Shown here piece after piece: positions 33,083-41,275 of a DNA stretch of 64,000 nucleotides. The first letter of the stretch is position 1. Each line of letters opens with the position of its first letter. The notes below the pieces were generated by a model. It was not told the DNA's origin. It searched no databases and was given only the letters and a program-made list of their open reading frames with translations. Source of the DNA: WSZJ01 sp964590435 (lineage in GTDB: Bacteria; Planctomycetota; MHYJ01; WSZJ01). Made by a program: the position numbers and the translations under genes. The stretch spans positions 8,807-72,806 of the forward strand of contig CAZPWT010000041.1 of NCBI GenBank assembly GCA_964590435.1, in the 5' to 3' direction.

Positions 33083-33580
33083 GACCCCCGGCCCGGACTC
33101 GTGAAGGAGCCGCCCGGGACGCCCCGGGGCCCCGCCCGAAACCTTTGGGGGCCACGCAGGACCTGTTGGCTTCCCGCCGGCATTGGGCCGGCGGCCAACA
33201 ACGACGTTCTGGCCCGACCAGGCCGACGTGCTGCTCGCCGTCGCCGCGGCCGACATGGCCGAGCTCAAGAAGTACGGGTGGTCCGAAGCGAAGCACAAGG
33301 AGCTCGACAAGCTTCGCCTCGCCGTCCGCGCCAGCATCACGCAGTACGGCGGCGCCAAGGAGGCCATCCCTCAGGCCACCGCGAAGCAGTCGGAAGCGAT
33401 GGCCGCCGCGAAGCTCTGGCTCCGCCGCGCCGTCCCGCTCGCCAAGAACGCGCTCGAAGGCGTCGCCGACCTCGACTCGTTCCTCAAGATGGGCGACGTG
33501 TCGTCCGTCCCCAAGATGGGCAGGGCGCTGACCGACAAGGTCGGCATCCTGAAGCGCAACGCCAAGCTCGTCGCCGCTCC

Positions 33581-33601
33581 GTGGTGAGCCTGTCGAACCA
33601 C
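33581..33601. repeat. Palindromic REP-like repeat inside the broken gene
   Basis: GTGGTGAGCC and TGTCGAACCAC; the ends GTGGT and ACCAC are inverted. This is the second REP-like type; it introduces the stop that ends the 134-codon frame. Confidence 0.55.
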
Positions 33602-33744
33602 GAAGGCATCAGCGCCGACTTCATCAAGGAAGGCGAGCGGCTCGCTGAAGCGTTGTCCACCGCGGAAGGTGCGTAGGAGAAGGAGCGCAAGGCGTTGCCG
33701 AAGGAAGCCGAGGAGTACGCGTACCAGAAGGGATCGCTTTCCCA

Positions 33745-33772
33745 CCCTGAGCGAGCGAAGCGAGTCGAAGGG
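33745..33772 (+). repeat. REP-like 28-bp repeat, copy 3
   Basis: Identical over 28 bp to the copy inside the LLM gene (9991-10018); here it interrupts the damaged helical-protein gene. Confidence 0.8.
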
Positions 33773-34120
33773 ACCGCGCCCTGAAAGCCCTCAACCGTGT
33801 CGGCCAGGCCACCTTCGCCGACGACGTCGCCCACAAATGGAAGTACACCTTCGAGGTCCTCAACAGGATGAACAAGGCCACCGGCAAGCCGAAGGCGGAG
33901 AAGGTGGCGGCGGAGGTGAAGGGGTAGGGAGGTGGGGCCGCGCCGGCGCATGAAGAGCGCTGGCCCAGTTTTTTCGAAGTGCATGAATCCAGCCGATCAG
34001 CCGATCAGGCGCGAATCGGGCCCGTGCCCCGTCTCCCATGGGTGCTTCGGATCGTGGTTCTTCGAGTGGCATCGCTGAATGCTGATCCCTGTGAACATGT
34101 AGTTCTGGGAGAATTCGTAA

Positions 34121-35071
34121 ATGCTCGAGCGGCTCCTCCTTGATGCCAATGCCATCTTGAACGCGGCGTTCGTTCCGCGGAGTTGGTCGCGCCTCGTGGT
34201 GTCGAAACTTGACCGGACGAAGCACTCCCTGTTCGTCGGGTCGCAGTCCTTGGGCGAAGCGAGACAAAAAGCATGGGATTACGCCCGGGAATTGGGGAAG
34301 AGAGTCGATCCCGCTCCAGTGATCGAGGGGTTCCTTCGGCAATTTGGGGCGTTGGAGGTTCCGCCCTCGGGCGACTCGACTGAGGCCGCAGTTCCAAGGC
34401 ATGATCGACACGTGGCACGTGAGGCCGCCACAGCACGGGCAACGATCCTCACATCTGACGCGAAACTCTGGGCGGGTTGCAACAAGGTTGGCCGAGCCGC
34501 CGTCCTGCCTTTGCAAGCTCTACGCTTCCTTGACGGTCTTTCCCTCGGAACGACCGTCTTCGGGGAAATCCCGGGTCGTCACGCGGGCTCAGTCTTCGCA
34601 CGTGGTTATCCGGGAGCGTGGGCTTCGCAGCGAGACATCGGCCAATTCACGATTGCGGATTTCTGCGGGCGCCTCCGATTGTGCTACTGCACCAAGTCGA
34701 ATGCCTGGTTGGCCGAAGTGCCGGGGGTTGCGAGCTTGAGGATCGCAACTGAAGTGGCAGAGGGTGAAATGCAGGTCGTCGTGGTTTCTTGGGAGGCGGG
34801 GAACAAGATTCAGCTACGCGCCTCCAGTGTGCCGCATCCGGAGAGTGCGCCCATGCCATCGCCGTTGTCCGCGCCCTTGGTCGGCGGCATGACCGGTGGC
34901 CACGATGCGAATGGTGAGAACCAGTGGAACGGAGCGATAAATTCACTCGTCATCAATGACAGGCCGATTGGCGTCGAATTGTGGCGAGAATTGCGGGTGA
35001 GTGCAGAACTGACTCCTAATCCCTACGACTTGGATCGCCTCCGAGAGGCGATGGACCGGAATCTAGAGTAG
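34121..35071 (+). CDS. PIN-like domain fused to a LamG/concanavalin-like domain
   Basis: A 316-residue protein. Residues 1-135 look like a PIN nuclease fold: LLLDANAILNAAF at the start gives the first acidic residue, and TARATILTSDAKLWAGC near residue 110 resembles the late acidic motif; the middle acidic residue is less clear. Residues 145-300 look like a beta-sandwich of the LamG/concanavalin type (IGQFTIADFCGRLRLCYCTK, GGHDANGENQWNGAINSLVI). Neither half is certain. GGGAG precedes the ATG. It is opposite in orientation to the neighbouring hisS-linked genes and lies beyond the most decayed hisS fragment. Confidence 0.5.
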   Translation: MLERLLLDANAILNAAFVPRSWSRLVVSKLDRTKHSLFVGSQSLGEARQKAWDYARELGKRVDPAPVIEGFLRQFGALEVPPSGDSTEAAVPRHDRHVAREAATARATILTSDAKLWAGCNKVGRAAVLPLQALRFLDGLSLGTTVFGEIPGRHAGSVFARGYPGAWASQRDIGQFTIADFCGRLRLCYCTKSNAWLAEVPGVASLRIATEVAEGEMQVVVVSWEAGNKIQLRASSVPHPESAPMPSPLSAPLVGGMTGGHDANGENQWNGAINSLVINDRPIGVELWRELRVSAELTPNPYDLDRLREAMDRNLE

Positions 35072-35174
35072 TGTCCGACATGAAGGTGAATGCGGCCCGA
35101 GTCCGGCTGCAGTGGTGGGGACGGGAGAAATCTCGGTTCACCAAGTTGCGTGCAGGTTGCGGATTGAGGTCCCG

Positions 35175-35222
35175 CCAAATTGTTGTCCCCGCCGACGATG
35201 AAGACCCACGCCGCCCTCGCTA
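35175..35222 (-). pseudogene. hisS 3'-end fragment 4 (most decayed)
   Basis: On the minus strand reads ARAAWVFIVGGDNNLAG against intact HisRS KAPWVVIIGGDELAKGV; after GGD it jumps to the LAG near the hisS stop. About 48 bp are recognisable. Confidence 0.55.
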
Positions 35223-35236
35223 GGAAGCGCGGCGGT

Positions 35237-35920
35237 TCAACGTTCACCCAGATCCTGGAGCAGGCCGCTTGCCGCAGCGCTTCCGAGCTTGCTCGCCTTC
35301 GCGAGCCAGCGTCGCGCCAGCTTCCAGTTCCGACAGACCAACCAACCCTGGCTGTAGATCTCCGCGAGCCACCTCATGGCGGTTTCCTGCGAGAGCTGTG
35401 AGATCCAGCCTCCTTTTGCCAGGGTCTGGAGCTTCCTGATCGCGGCGGGAACGTTGCGTTTGGTGCCGATGCCGAACAGTTCCGCCTGCGCCAATTCCAG
35501 GAGGCATGCGGTCTCGCCGGTCGCAACGGCGCGGCGAAACCATCGCACGGCATCAGCGGGCCGACCCAGATCCTGGTAGGTCACGGCGATGCTCGACGCC
35601 GCGCGCGAATCCCCGAAGCGAAAGGCCCTTCGATACCAGCGCAATCCTGCCCGTCCGCGCAAGGAGTGGCCCACGTCGACCATCGCCGAGGAGTTTCCGA
35701 GTTCGGCGGCACGCCGGAAGCACTTCACCGAACGTGCCTGATCCGGCCGGAGGATTGCTTTTCCGCGCGAGTCGACCACGCCATCACGGTACAGCATGCC
35801 GAGATCGCTGAGCGCGGACGCATCATCGAAGGCGGCGGCCTGCAAGAGCAGGGAGACCGCTTCACGCGACTGCAGATTCTTGAGAGCCCGAATCCGCCGC
35901 TGTAACTCGGGGAGCGTCAT
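35237..35920 (-). CDS. SEL1-like repeat protein
   Basis: A 227-residue helical-repeat protein with SEL1 signatures: ASALSDLGMLYRDGV, ARSVKCFRRAAELGNSSAMV, DSRAASSIAVTYQDLGRPAD, AVRWFRRAVATGETACLLEL and KLARRWLAKASKLGSAAASG. No signal peptide. Such proteins mediate protein-protein contacts. The ATG lies immediately after hisS fragment 3, and the hisS-derived bases GAGGTGAAGCC serve as its ribosome site. Confidence 0.75.
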   Translation of the reverse strand: MTLPELQRRIRALKNLQSREAVSLLLQAAAFDDASALSDLGMLYRDGVVDSRGKAILRPDQARSVKCFRRAAELGNSSAMVDVGHSLRGRAGLRWYRRAFRFGDSRAASSIAVTYQDLGRPADAVRWFRRAVATGETACLLELAQAELFGIGTKRNVPAAIRKLQTLAKGGWISQLSQETAMRWLAEIYSQGWLVCRNWKLARRWLAKASKLGSAAASGLLQDLGER

Positions 35921-36076
35921 GGCTTCACCTCGACCTCCTGGCTCCTCCCCATTTCGCTCAACCTCACCACCGCTTCGCCAGCTCGTCCCCGCCGATGATC
36001 ACGACTCACGGCGCCTTCACGCGGTTGGCGCTTCGCATCTGGGCCTTGGCGACCGTCCCTCGTAGTCCATGTTGGC
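35921..36076 (-). pseudogene. hisS 3'-end fragment 3
   Basis: About 156 bp similar to the end of hisS, covering the NMDYEGRS to GEEVEVKPG stretch with small deletions and stops. It begins beyond the hisS stop region and is cut at GAGGTGAAGCC, where the SEL1 gene starts. Confidence 0.75.
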
Positions 36077-36113
36077 TGGAATCTCTGAAGCGCGAGTCTA
36101 CATGATCGGGTAC

Positions 36114-36830
36114 CTATGACGGTTTCGCGCCCGTCGTTTGAGAAGTGAAGGCCGGGCAGCCGCTGCTCGTGGCCACGGCGCGACCGTCAAAGGGGCTCTG
36201 ACTCCCAGTGCAGACGCCGTAGTCCAGTAGGGCTCCGTGACCGTCAAGACGAACGAAAGACCGGCAATCCCGGCACCTTCCCGCGACGGGCTCCGCCGTT
36301 GGATCGCCCCAACGCTTTGCTGCACCCTCGGCTCGTTCGAAGGCGGCTGCTTCGCCCTTGCTGATTCCCCGGGAACCGCCCGTTCCGGCGTAGAGCTGGC
36401 CCGCTTCGCACCAGATGTGCGATTCGTCCTGGAGTCGGATGCGCCACTCCGGATCGCCTGACTTCATGACCATGGAGCGGAGGAGGAGGCTGTTCGAGAA
36501 TCCGACCGAGAGCTCGGGGACAGGCCCTCTGACTTCGATCATTGTCACAGTGGAACCCGGGAGCTGCTGGATCCACTTTTCGATTGTCGGACCTGGCTGC
36601 GAACTTCCACCGTGGACTCGAACTCCTTGCTCGACCCGCCAGTCCCACTCGACCGAAATGCAGGCTTGGCCACGGCCGGCTTTTCTGCGGCCAGGCTGTT
36701 CCGGCGAGAGCGGACCCAGCTCGAGGAAGAGTGCCGAGCCCCAGCCCTTCCACGGCAACGAAACAGCGAGGCCCAGCAGGGGGCGAACGAGGTTTTCGAA
36801 CTGGTCGACTGTGATCTGGGTGCTTGTCAT
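36114..36830 (-). CDS. Hypothetical protein of the hisS array
   Basis: A 238-residue cytoplasmic protein that I cannot assign. It has a short repeat-free alpha/beta pattern (ITVDQFENLVRPLLGLAVSL, WGSALFLELGPL, ISVEWDWRVEQGVRVHGGSS) and a C-terminal four-cysteine stretch, AGRCRDCRSFVRLDG with YGVCTGSQSPF, which may bind zinc. It begins 3 nt after the stop of the 36834-37100 gene, so the two are probably cotranscribed. Confidence 0.6.
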   Translation of the reverse strand: MTSTQITVDQFENLVRPLLGLAVSLPWKGWGSALFLELGPLSPEQPGRRKAGRGQACISVEWDWRVEQGVRVHGGSSQPGPTIEKWIQQLPGSTVTMIEVRGPVPELSVGFSNSLLLRSMVMKSGDPEWRIRLQDESHIWCEAGQLYAGTGGSRGISKGEAAAFERAEGAAKRWGDPTAEPVAGRCRDCRSFVRLDGHGALLDYGVCTGSQSPFDGRAVATSSGCPAFTSQTTGAKPS

Positions 36831-36833
36831 GGC

Positions 36834-37100
36834 CTACGCGGTCTGTCGGGTCAGGAAGAGAGCCAATCGTGGTGGGGACTTCTTCACCACAGACTCGAAC
36901 GACGAGGAGCTCTCGCTGCGGATCTTCCGTAGCCGCTCGCGAACCATCCCGGGCAGGCGTGCCCACAACCGGGTCGGGTTTCGGCCCTCGAACCCTGAAC
37001 ACACGCCGCGCCAGAGTTCCGCGGGACAGATAGCACCGAATTCATAGGCGAGGAGAGCGAGGAGGATTCGTTCCTTGCGAGTTGACCGGATCTTCTCCAT
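36834..37100 (-). CDS. Small basic hypothetical protein of the hisS array
   Basis: An 88-residue, Arg/Lys-rich protein (EKIRSTRKERILLALLAYEF, GMVRERLRKIRSESSSSFES) with predicted helices; could be nucleic-acid binding. Family not recognised. A strong ribosome site, GGGGAGG, precedes the ATG. First gene of a two-gene unit between hisS fragments 5 and 3. Confidence 0.5.
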   Translation of the reverse strand: MEKIRSTRKERILLALLAYEFGAICPAELWRGVCSGFEGRNPTRLWARLPGMVRERLRKIRSESSSSFESVVKKSPPRLALFLTRQTA

Positions 37101-37134
37101 CAGAACCTCCCCTTCGTTGCGGAGTTCAAGCCGT

Positions 37135-37212
37135 GCGAACCCGTCCCGCCAACTTCCCCGGCTTCACATCGACCTGTGCGCCTCCTCATGTCCCTCCGCG
37201 TCACCAGCCCCT
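37135..37212 (-). pseudogene. hisS 3'-end fragment 5
   Basis: About 78 bp similar to the last codons of hisS; on the plus strand it reads GCGAACCCGTCCCGCC then GGCTTCACATCGACCTG, against GCGAACCCTCCCCGCC and GGCTTCACCTCCACCTC at the intact gene. It carries several substitutions and small gaps. Confidence 0.7.
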
Positions 37213-37290
37213 GTGCCTCCAGTACTCAATACCCACAGCGGCTTCCAACTTGAGATTGGCTTGGAAGGGCGCATCGAGAGTGGCCACGCA

Positions 37291-37824
37291 TCAGGTCGGT
37301 CGTCGATTGCCGAGTGGAACTCCTGTGCCCGTGAACCTGCCGGGCTTCGTTCGGGGAGTCGGACGCCAGCCGGCCTTGTTGCTGAAACTCTCGCAGGACA
37401 GTGGCGTCACGTGATCCAGCTCTTTGCCGGTCTTCCTCAGGTATGCCGCTTGACCCAAAGACAAAAGCGATTCGAACTCGATGTCCTGAAATGCTGTCAT
37501 CTCGGTAGGCTTCTTGAGCGCAGACTCAAAGCAAGCTCGTCCGTTGGCCACGACGGCGCAACGCTGGTAGAGGAACTGGTCTGGCGAGATGTACTGGTCG
37601 CCGTCGTCCGGATCTACCTGGCCGAGGTACAGGAAGCGGGCATGCTCCCGAGTGTCGAGCGCAAAGAGCTTCTCCGCCAGGAAGTCCTCGAACTTCGTTA
37701 CATCCGCTTCGCTCAGAGCGCTCAATGCAATGACGGCTGGCTCTAGCACCGCCTCGTCATCGCCAGTCTTTCTCCAGTCCAGGCGTTCAAGGATTCCCCA
37801 GAAGGTCTCTTCGGACATGGACAT
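37291..37824 (-). CDS. DUF4240 family protein of the hisS array
   Basis: A 177-residue protein matching DUF4240: SEETFWGILERLDW at the start, ALSEADVTKFEDFLAEKLFA, YLGQVDPDDGDQYISPDQFL, GRACFESALKKPTEM and SLLSLGQAAYLRKTGKEL. The family is predicted cytoplasmic and of unknown function, often in genes with immunity-like contexts. ATG at 37824 is used; a second ATG follows two codons later. Lies between hisS fragments 2 and 5. Confidence 0.7.
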   Translation of the reverse strand: MSMSEETFWGILERLDWRKTGDDEAVLEPAVIALSALSEADVTKFEDFLAEKLFALDTREHARFLYLGQVDPDDGDQYISPDQFLYQRCAVVANGRACFESALKKPTEMTAFQDIEFESLLSLGQAAYLRKTGKELDHVTPLSCESFSNKAGWRPTPRTKPGRFTGTGVPLGNRRPT

Positions 37825-37978
37825 CGCAGGAGTCGTCACGACTCTGCTCCTTGCCGAGTTTCCGCATCGAAGAACATGGCCGTTACTCTTGCGGAGTGCC
37901 GAACCGTTATCCCCCAGGCCGACCGTTCGTGTGCTGCCGTGCTCTGGCACGATACGGAATCCACCTGCCGATGTCGAA

Positions 37979-38275
37979 TTAGCCGCGAACTCGCCCCGCC
38001 AACTCCCCCGGCTTCACCTCCACCTCCTCGCTCTTCCCCATATCCCTCAGCTTCACCACCCCCTTCGCCAGCTCATCCCCGCCGATGATGACGACCCACG
38101 GCGCCTTCACGCGGTTGGCGCTTCGCATCTGGGCCTTGAGCGACCTGCCCTCGTAGTCCATGTCGGCGGCGATGCCTTCGCTGCGCAACTGGCGGACGAG
38201 GTCGAAGGCGGGGCCGCGGGTTTCGGGGCCGATGTGGGCGACGCGGCGCAGGTCAGAGACTCCGAAGCAGGTCAA
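37979..38275 (-). pseudogene. hisS 3'-end fragment 2, an orphan HisRS anticodon-binding domain
   Basis: About 265 bp closely similar to the 3' end of hisS; the uninterrupted frame encodes VAHIGPETRGPAFDLVRQLR, SEGIAADMDYEGRSLKAQMR, SANRVKAPWVVIIGGDELAK and so on to the end of HisRS. This is the whole anticodon-binding domain without the catalytic core. A TTG could start it, but it is more likely a duplicated gene end. It is the least decayed of the four fragments and the nearest to hisS. Confidence 0.75.
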
Positions 38276-38309
38276 AGGGACCCTCGAATCATGGCTGGAT
38301 GGAAATCCC

Positions 38310-38609
38310 TCATTTCATCGAGTACTTGAACACACAGACGTCGAAGTGGTGAACGCCGTGGCGTCTGAGCCCGAGCCTTTCAACCATGTCCTTGCTGGTC
38401 GGGTCCGCTGGGGCACATGCACCTGGCTCTGACATCCCGCGATTCGTAGATCCGACGGGGATGCTGGGGACTCCGGTGCCGGGACACCGGACAAACTGCA
38501 CCGTAACGACCGCCAGAATCCCGGCTACGGCGACTCCGATGGCTGCCGTACGCCAAGTCCGCGGGGCTTTCCTGAATCGGTCCAGCAATCTGAAGAGGTA
38601 TGTGAACAT
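38310..38609 (-). CDS. Small membrane-anchored protein of the hisS array
   Basis: A 99-residue protein with one membrane helix (TAAIGVAVAGILAVVTVQFV, about residues 21-40) and a short soluble tail containing cysteines (GACAPADPTSKDMVERLGLR). Family not recognised; likely start at 38609. It could be the second gene of a unit with the secreted protein upstream. Confidence 0.45.
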   Translation of the reverse strand: MFTYLFRLLDRFRKAPRTWRTAAIGVAVAGILAVVTVQFVRCPGTGVPSIPVGSTNRGMSEPGACAPADPTSKDMVERLGLRRHGVHHFDVCVFKYSMK

Positions 38610-38737
38610 GAATCTTTAACGACTGCTCCGCGCCGAAGGATGGGACCTCGAAGAATGTCCTCTCCGGAAACAATCAGCAGCTTTACGTTCGCCCGCCGCG
38701 CCGCGTGCGCTCGAATTACGAAGGTGTCCGAACTCGA

Positions 38738-39547
38738 TCATTTCTTTTCGCCCTCTTCCGTCGCCTTCATCTTCACAGTGGGCTTGGCGTCGGTCCCAAA
38801 CCCTTTGAGGACTCTCGTCCCCGTGCCGCCTGGCCGCTCGTGAGACTCCTTGACCGACCCTCCGTTCAGAGTCCGCTTTCCCTCCCACGGCAGGTCTCGA
38901 CCGTAGACCATCGGGTTCCCGGCCTTGTCCAGCCTGCGTCCGAATGGGATCTTGTCGCTGACCCACATCGTATCGACGCGTTTATCCTTCGCGTCTCCCC
39001 CGAATCTGTACTCCACTGTCCACTTCTCGCAGACAAATTTCTGCTCGCCGACACTGATCTCTTCCTTCTCCGGCGAAACGGTGCACTTGGCCTCTTCGTC
39101 GGGATTAGGCTTACGCTCCTCGTCAGGAGATATTTTGCGCCCTTCGCGTTCGGTCTGCTTTCCACCCGGCTGAATCGATGCCGTCATTTCGTGACGTTCG
39201 GTAACTTTCAGCTTTCGACCGACCTCTCCTCGCTTGCCCGCATAGGCGAACAGCACGAGATTGGAAGCCTTACTGACTCCCAACAGGCGCACTTCCGAGT
39301 CGGCAACGCTCGTCGAAATCTCGATCCAGACGACGTTCTCTTCTACCTGAACACACGCCCACCGCGACGACCAGGCGGACGATCCGGAGACACTCGCGTA
39401 TTCGACCCAATCTCCCTGTTTGAGCGAGGAAATGTCATACGAGAATAATGAGGTCTCAGCTACCTCGGTTTCCTCGGCGCCGGAGACGCCGGCCATGAGG
39501 AAAAGCACTGCGAGCAGAGATGCCGTTCGCACGGTTTGACTCCCCAT
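38738..39547 (-). CDS. Secreted hypothetical protein of the hisS array
   Basis: A 269-residue protein with a signal peptide (VRTASLLAVLFLMAGVSGAE) and a beta-rich body (YDISSLKQGDWVEYASVSGS, FVCEKWTVEYRFGGDAKDKR), with a charged, Lys/Glu-rich middle. I do not recognise the family. It lies directly downstream of hisS, in the same orientation, in the innermost array slot. Confidence 0.6.
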   Translation of the reverse strand: MGSQTVRTASLLAVLFLMAGVSGAEETEVAETSLFSYDISSLKQGDWVEYASVSGSSAWSSRWACVQVEENVVWIEISTSVADSEVRLLGVSKASNLVLFAYAGKRGEVGRKLKVTERHEMTASIQPGGKQTEREGRKISPDEERKPNPDEEAKCTVSPEKEEISVGEQKFVCEKWTVEYRFGGDAKDKRVDTMWVSDKIPFGRRLDKAGNPMVYGRDLPWEGKRTLNGGSVKESHERPGGTGTRVLKGFGTDAKPTVKMKATEEGEKK

Positions 39548-39672
39548 CGCTTGAGCAACCGGCATGCTACCAAGCTCGCAAGCCGATACCTCTGCGCTTC
39601 AGCCGACTCTCGTGTCGACGCGTGCACCGTGGTCTGCGCGGTGACCCTTCACGAAGCTGTGGACGTGTGACT

Positions 39673-40929
39673 TCAAACGCGAACCCTCCCCGCCAGTTCC
39701 CCCGGCTTCACCTCCACCTCTTCACTCTTCCCCATATCCCTCAGCTTCACCACCCCCTTCGCCAGCTCGTCCCCGCCGATGATCACGACCCACGGCGCCT
39801 TCACGCGGTTGGCGCTTCGCATCTGGGCCTTGAGCGACCTGCCCTCGTAGTCCATGTCGGCGGAGATCCCTTCGCCGCGCAGTTGCCGGACCAGATCGAA
39901 CGCCGGCCCCCGCGTCTCCGGCCCGATGTGCGTGACGAACACGCGCGTCGGGAACCACTCCTCCTCGGGGGCCTTGCCGGCGGCTTCGAGGGCGATGACG
40001 ACGCGCTCGAGGCCGATGGCGAAGCCGACGGCGCCGGCCTTGTCGCCGCCCATTTCCTCGATGAGGTTGTCGTAGCGGCCGCCGCCGCCGATGGCGTCCT
40101 GGGCGCCGAGGCCGGAAGCGGTGAATTCGTAGACGGTGCGGGTGTAGTAGTCGAAGCCGCGGACGAGGCGGGGGTCCTGGCGGTAGTCGCAGCCGGCGCG
40201 GGTCAGCGCTTCCACGAACGCCTTGTCGTGGGCGAGGCAGTCGGCGCAGAGGGAGTCCTGGACGCGCGGGGCGTCGGCGGTGAGGGCGACGTCCTTCTCG
40301 ACCTTGCAGTCGAGGATGCGGAAGACGTTGCGGTCGAAGCGGCGGCGGCAGTTCTCGCAGAACTGGCCGATGATCGGGGCGAACTTCGCCTTGAGGGCTT
40401 CGCGGTACTTCGGGCGGCAGTTGGGGCAGCCGATCGAGTTGACCTTGGTTTTCACGCCGGGGACGCCGAGCTCCTCGAAGAACCGGAGCGCGAGCAGGAC
40501 GGTCTCCGCGTCGAGCAGCGGGTCGGTCGCGCCGAGCGCTTCGACGCCGAACTGGTGGAACTGCCGCAGGCGGCCCTTCTGCGGCCGCTCCTTGCGGAAG
40601 TTGGCGCCGATGTAGAACAGTTTCTGGAAGGCCTTCTTCTTGAAGAGGCCGTGTTCGACGCAGGCGCGGACGAAGGAGGCGGTGAGTTCGGGGCGGAGGG
40701 TGAGGGAGTCCTTCTCGCCCTTGTCGAACGTGAACATCTCCTTCTCGACGATGTCGGTGACTTCGCCGACGGAGCGGATGAAGAGGTCGGTGGACTCGAG
40801 AAGGGGAGTGCGCATTTCGCGGTAGCCGTAGGTCTCGGCGACCTTGCGGGCGGCGTTTTCGATGCGGCGCCAGACCGGCATGCGGTCGGGGAGGTGATCT
40901 TCAAAACCGAGGGGGGCTTGGATGCTCAT
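39673..40929 (-). CDS. hisS: Histidyl-tRNA synthetase
   Basis: A 418-residue class II synthetase that charges tRNA-His. The motifs are present: PLLESTDLFIRSVGEVTDIV (motif 1 region), FYIGANFRKERPQKGRLRQF (motif 2), RGFDYYTRTVYEFTASGLGA and GGGRYDNLIEEMGG (histidine-specific), GFAIGLERV (motif 3) and a C-terminal anticodon-binding domain from about residue 325. Four cysteines at the insertion domain (CPNC and CENC) may hold zinc. TACATT 7 nt upstream suggests a leaderless mRNA. The last 95 codons are repeated, in decaying form, at four sites downstream. Confidence 0.95.
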   Translation of the reverse strand: MSIQAPLGFEDHLPDRMPVWRRIENAARKVAETYGYREMRTPLLESTDLFIRSVGEVTDIVEKEMFTFDKGEKDSLTLRPELTASFVRACVEHGLFKKKAFQKLFYIGANFRKERPQKGRLRQFHQFGVEALGATDPLLDAETVLLALRFFEELGVPGVKTKVNSIGCPNCRPKYREALKAKFAPIIGQFCENCRRRFDRNVFRILDCKVEKDVALTADAPRVQDSLCADCLAHDKAFVEALTRAGCDYRQDPRLVRGFDYYTRTVYEFTASGLGAQDAIGGGGRYDNLIEEMGGDKAGAVGFAIGLERVVIALEAAGKAPEEEWFPTRVFVTHIGPETRGPAFDLVRQLRGEGISADMDYEGRSLKAQMRSANRVKAPWVVIIGGDELAKGVVKLRDMGKSEEVEVKPGELAGRVRV

Positions 40930-40936
40930 GGCGGGG

Positions 40937-40942
40937 AATGTA
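40937..40942 (-). promoter_or_regulatory. -10 box, leaderless start of hisS
   Basis: TACATT ends 7 nt before the ATG at 40929. Confidence 0.5.
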
Positions 40943-40974
40943 CGTCATGAGCGTGGGGCGGGAAAGGTTCGCCC

Positions 40975-41036
40975 GGGGGGAAAAAAGCCAGAAAAGGAAA
41001 AACCAAAAAGGAAAAACGAAAAACAAAAAGAACGGC
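40975..41036. repeat. Purine-rich element with G-run start
   Basis: GGGGGG followed by an A-rich tract with GAAAAACGAAAAAC-type words ending AAAGAACGGCG. Similar words occur in the elements at 44447, 51504 and 62591. Confidence 0.5.
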
Positions 41037-41083
41037 GTGGGGAGGGGCGTGAACGACCGGGTGCGCCGATCCGGCGCACAGAC

Positions 41084-41275
41084 TCAGCGGTGGCCCTTGC
41101 GGGGCCGGGAACCGCGGCTGGGCCCGAGCTTCTTTGCGGTCTCCGCCATTTCCTCCAGCGCGTCCAGGATCTGGACGAGCGACATCTTCGACCAGCGCTG
41201 AAGCTGGCGCAGGCGGCTGCCTTCCCAAGTCGTCGCGGACCAGTCGATTTTCGTGGTCTTACCGTTTGCGGGCAC
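41084..41275 (-). CDS. Small protein partner of the nucleotidyltransferase
   Basis: A 63-residue basic protein, starting with GTG and overlapping the end of the nucleotidyltransferase gene by 17 bp. It contains IDWSATTWEGSRLRQLQRWS and LDALEEMAETAKKL, then a basic tail. I recall similar small proteins (WEGSRR..QLRRW) next to nucleotidyltransferases of this kind. It is probably translated with it and may be its antitoxin or cofactor; this is inference. Confidence 0.65.
   Translation of the reverse strand: MPANGKTTKIDWSATTWEGSRLRQLQRWSKMSLVQILDALEEMAETAKKLGPSRGSRPRKGHR

Larger units (their letters stand above)
33183..33927 (+). pseudogene. Helical protein gene broken by two REP-like insertions
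   Basis: Protein-like sequence in three consecutive pieces: FWPDQADVLLAVAAADMAEL through GILKRNAKLVAAPW (to 33580), ISADFIKEGERLAEALSTAE with EEYAYQKGS (about 33609-33740), and ALKALNRVGQATFADDVAHK through KPKAEKVAAEVKG (about 33781-33927). The breaks coincide with a palindromic repeat at 33581-33601 and the 28-bp repeat at 33745-33772; there is also an in-frame stop at about 33676. The original was a roughly 220-residue, mostly helical protein that I cannot name. The first piece retains a 134-codon frame. Confidence 0.6.

Noticed and set aside
33990..34110. Minus-strand peptide-like sequence ending near 34004
   Set aside because: A short stretch (GISIQRCHSKNHDPKHPWE) looks protein-like, but there is no start, family or neighbour to support it.
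37979..38275. Functional stand-alone HisRS anticodon-domain protein such as HisZ
   Set aside because: HisZ resembles the catalytic core, not the anticodon domain; the start would be a TTG without signals. It is better seen as a duplicated gene end.
35170..39673. Chromosomal integron
   Set aside because: Cassette-like layout, but no integron integrase or attC-type hairpins seen; the repeats are hisS coding sequence.
39520..40950. A 476-codon frame opposite to hisS
   Set aside because: It is the mirror of HisRS coding sequence with repetitive Ala/Gly/Glu/Val composition; hisS is certain on the minus strand.
40981..41030. A-rich run as a terminator for hisS-side genes
   Set aside because: It lacks a stem-loop and occurs as a family in different contexts.
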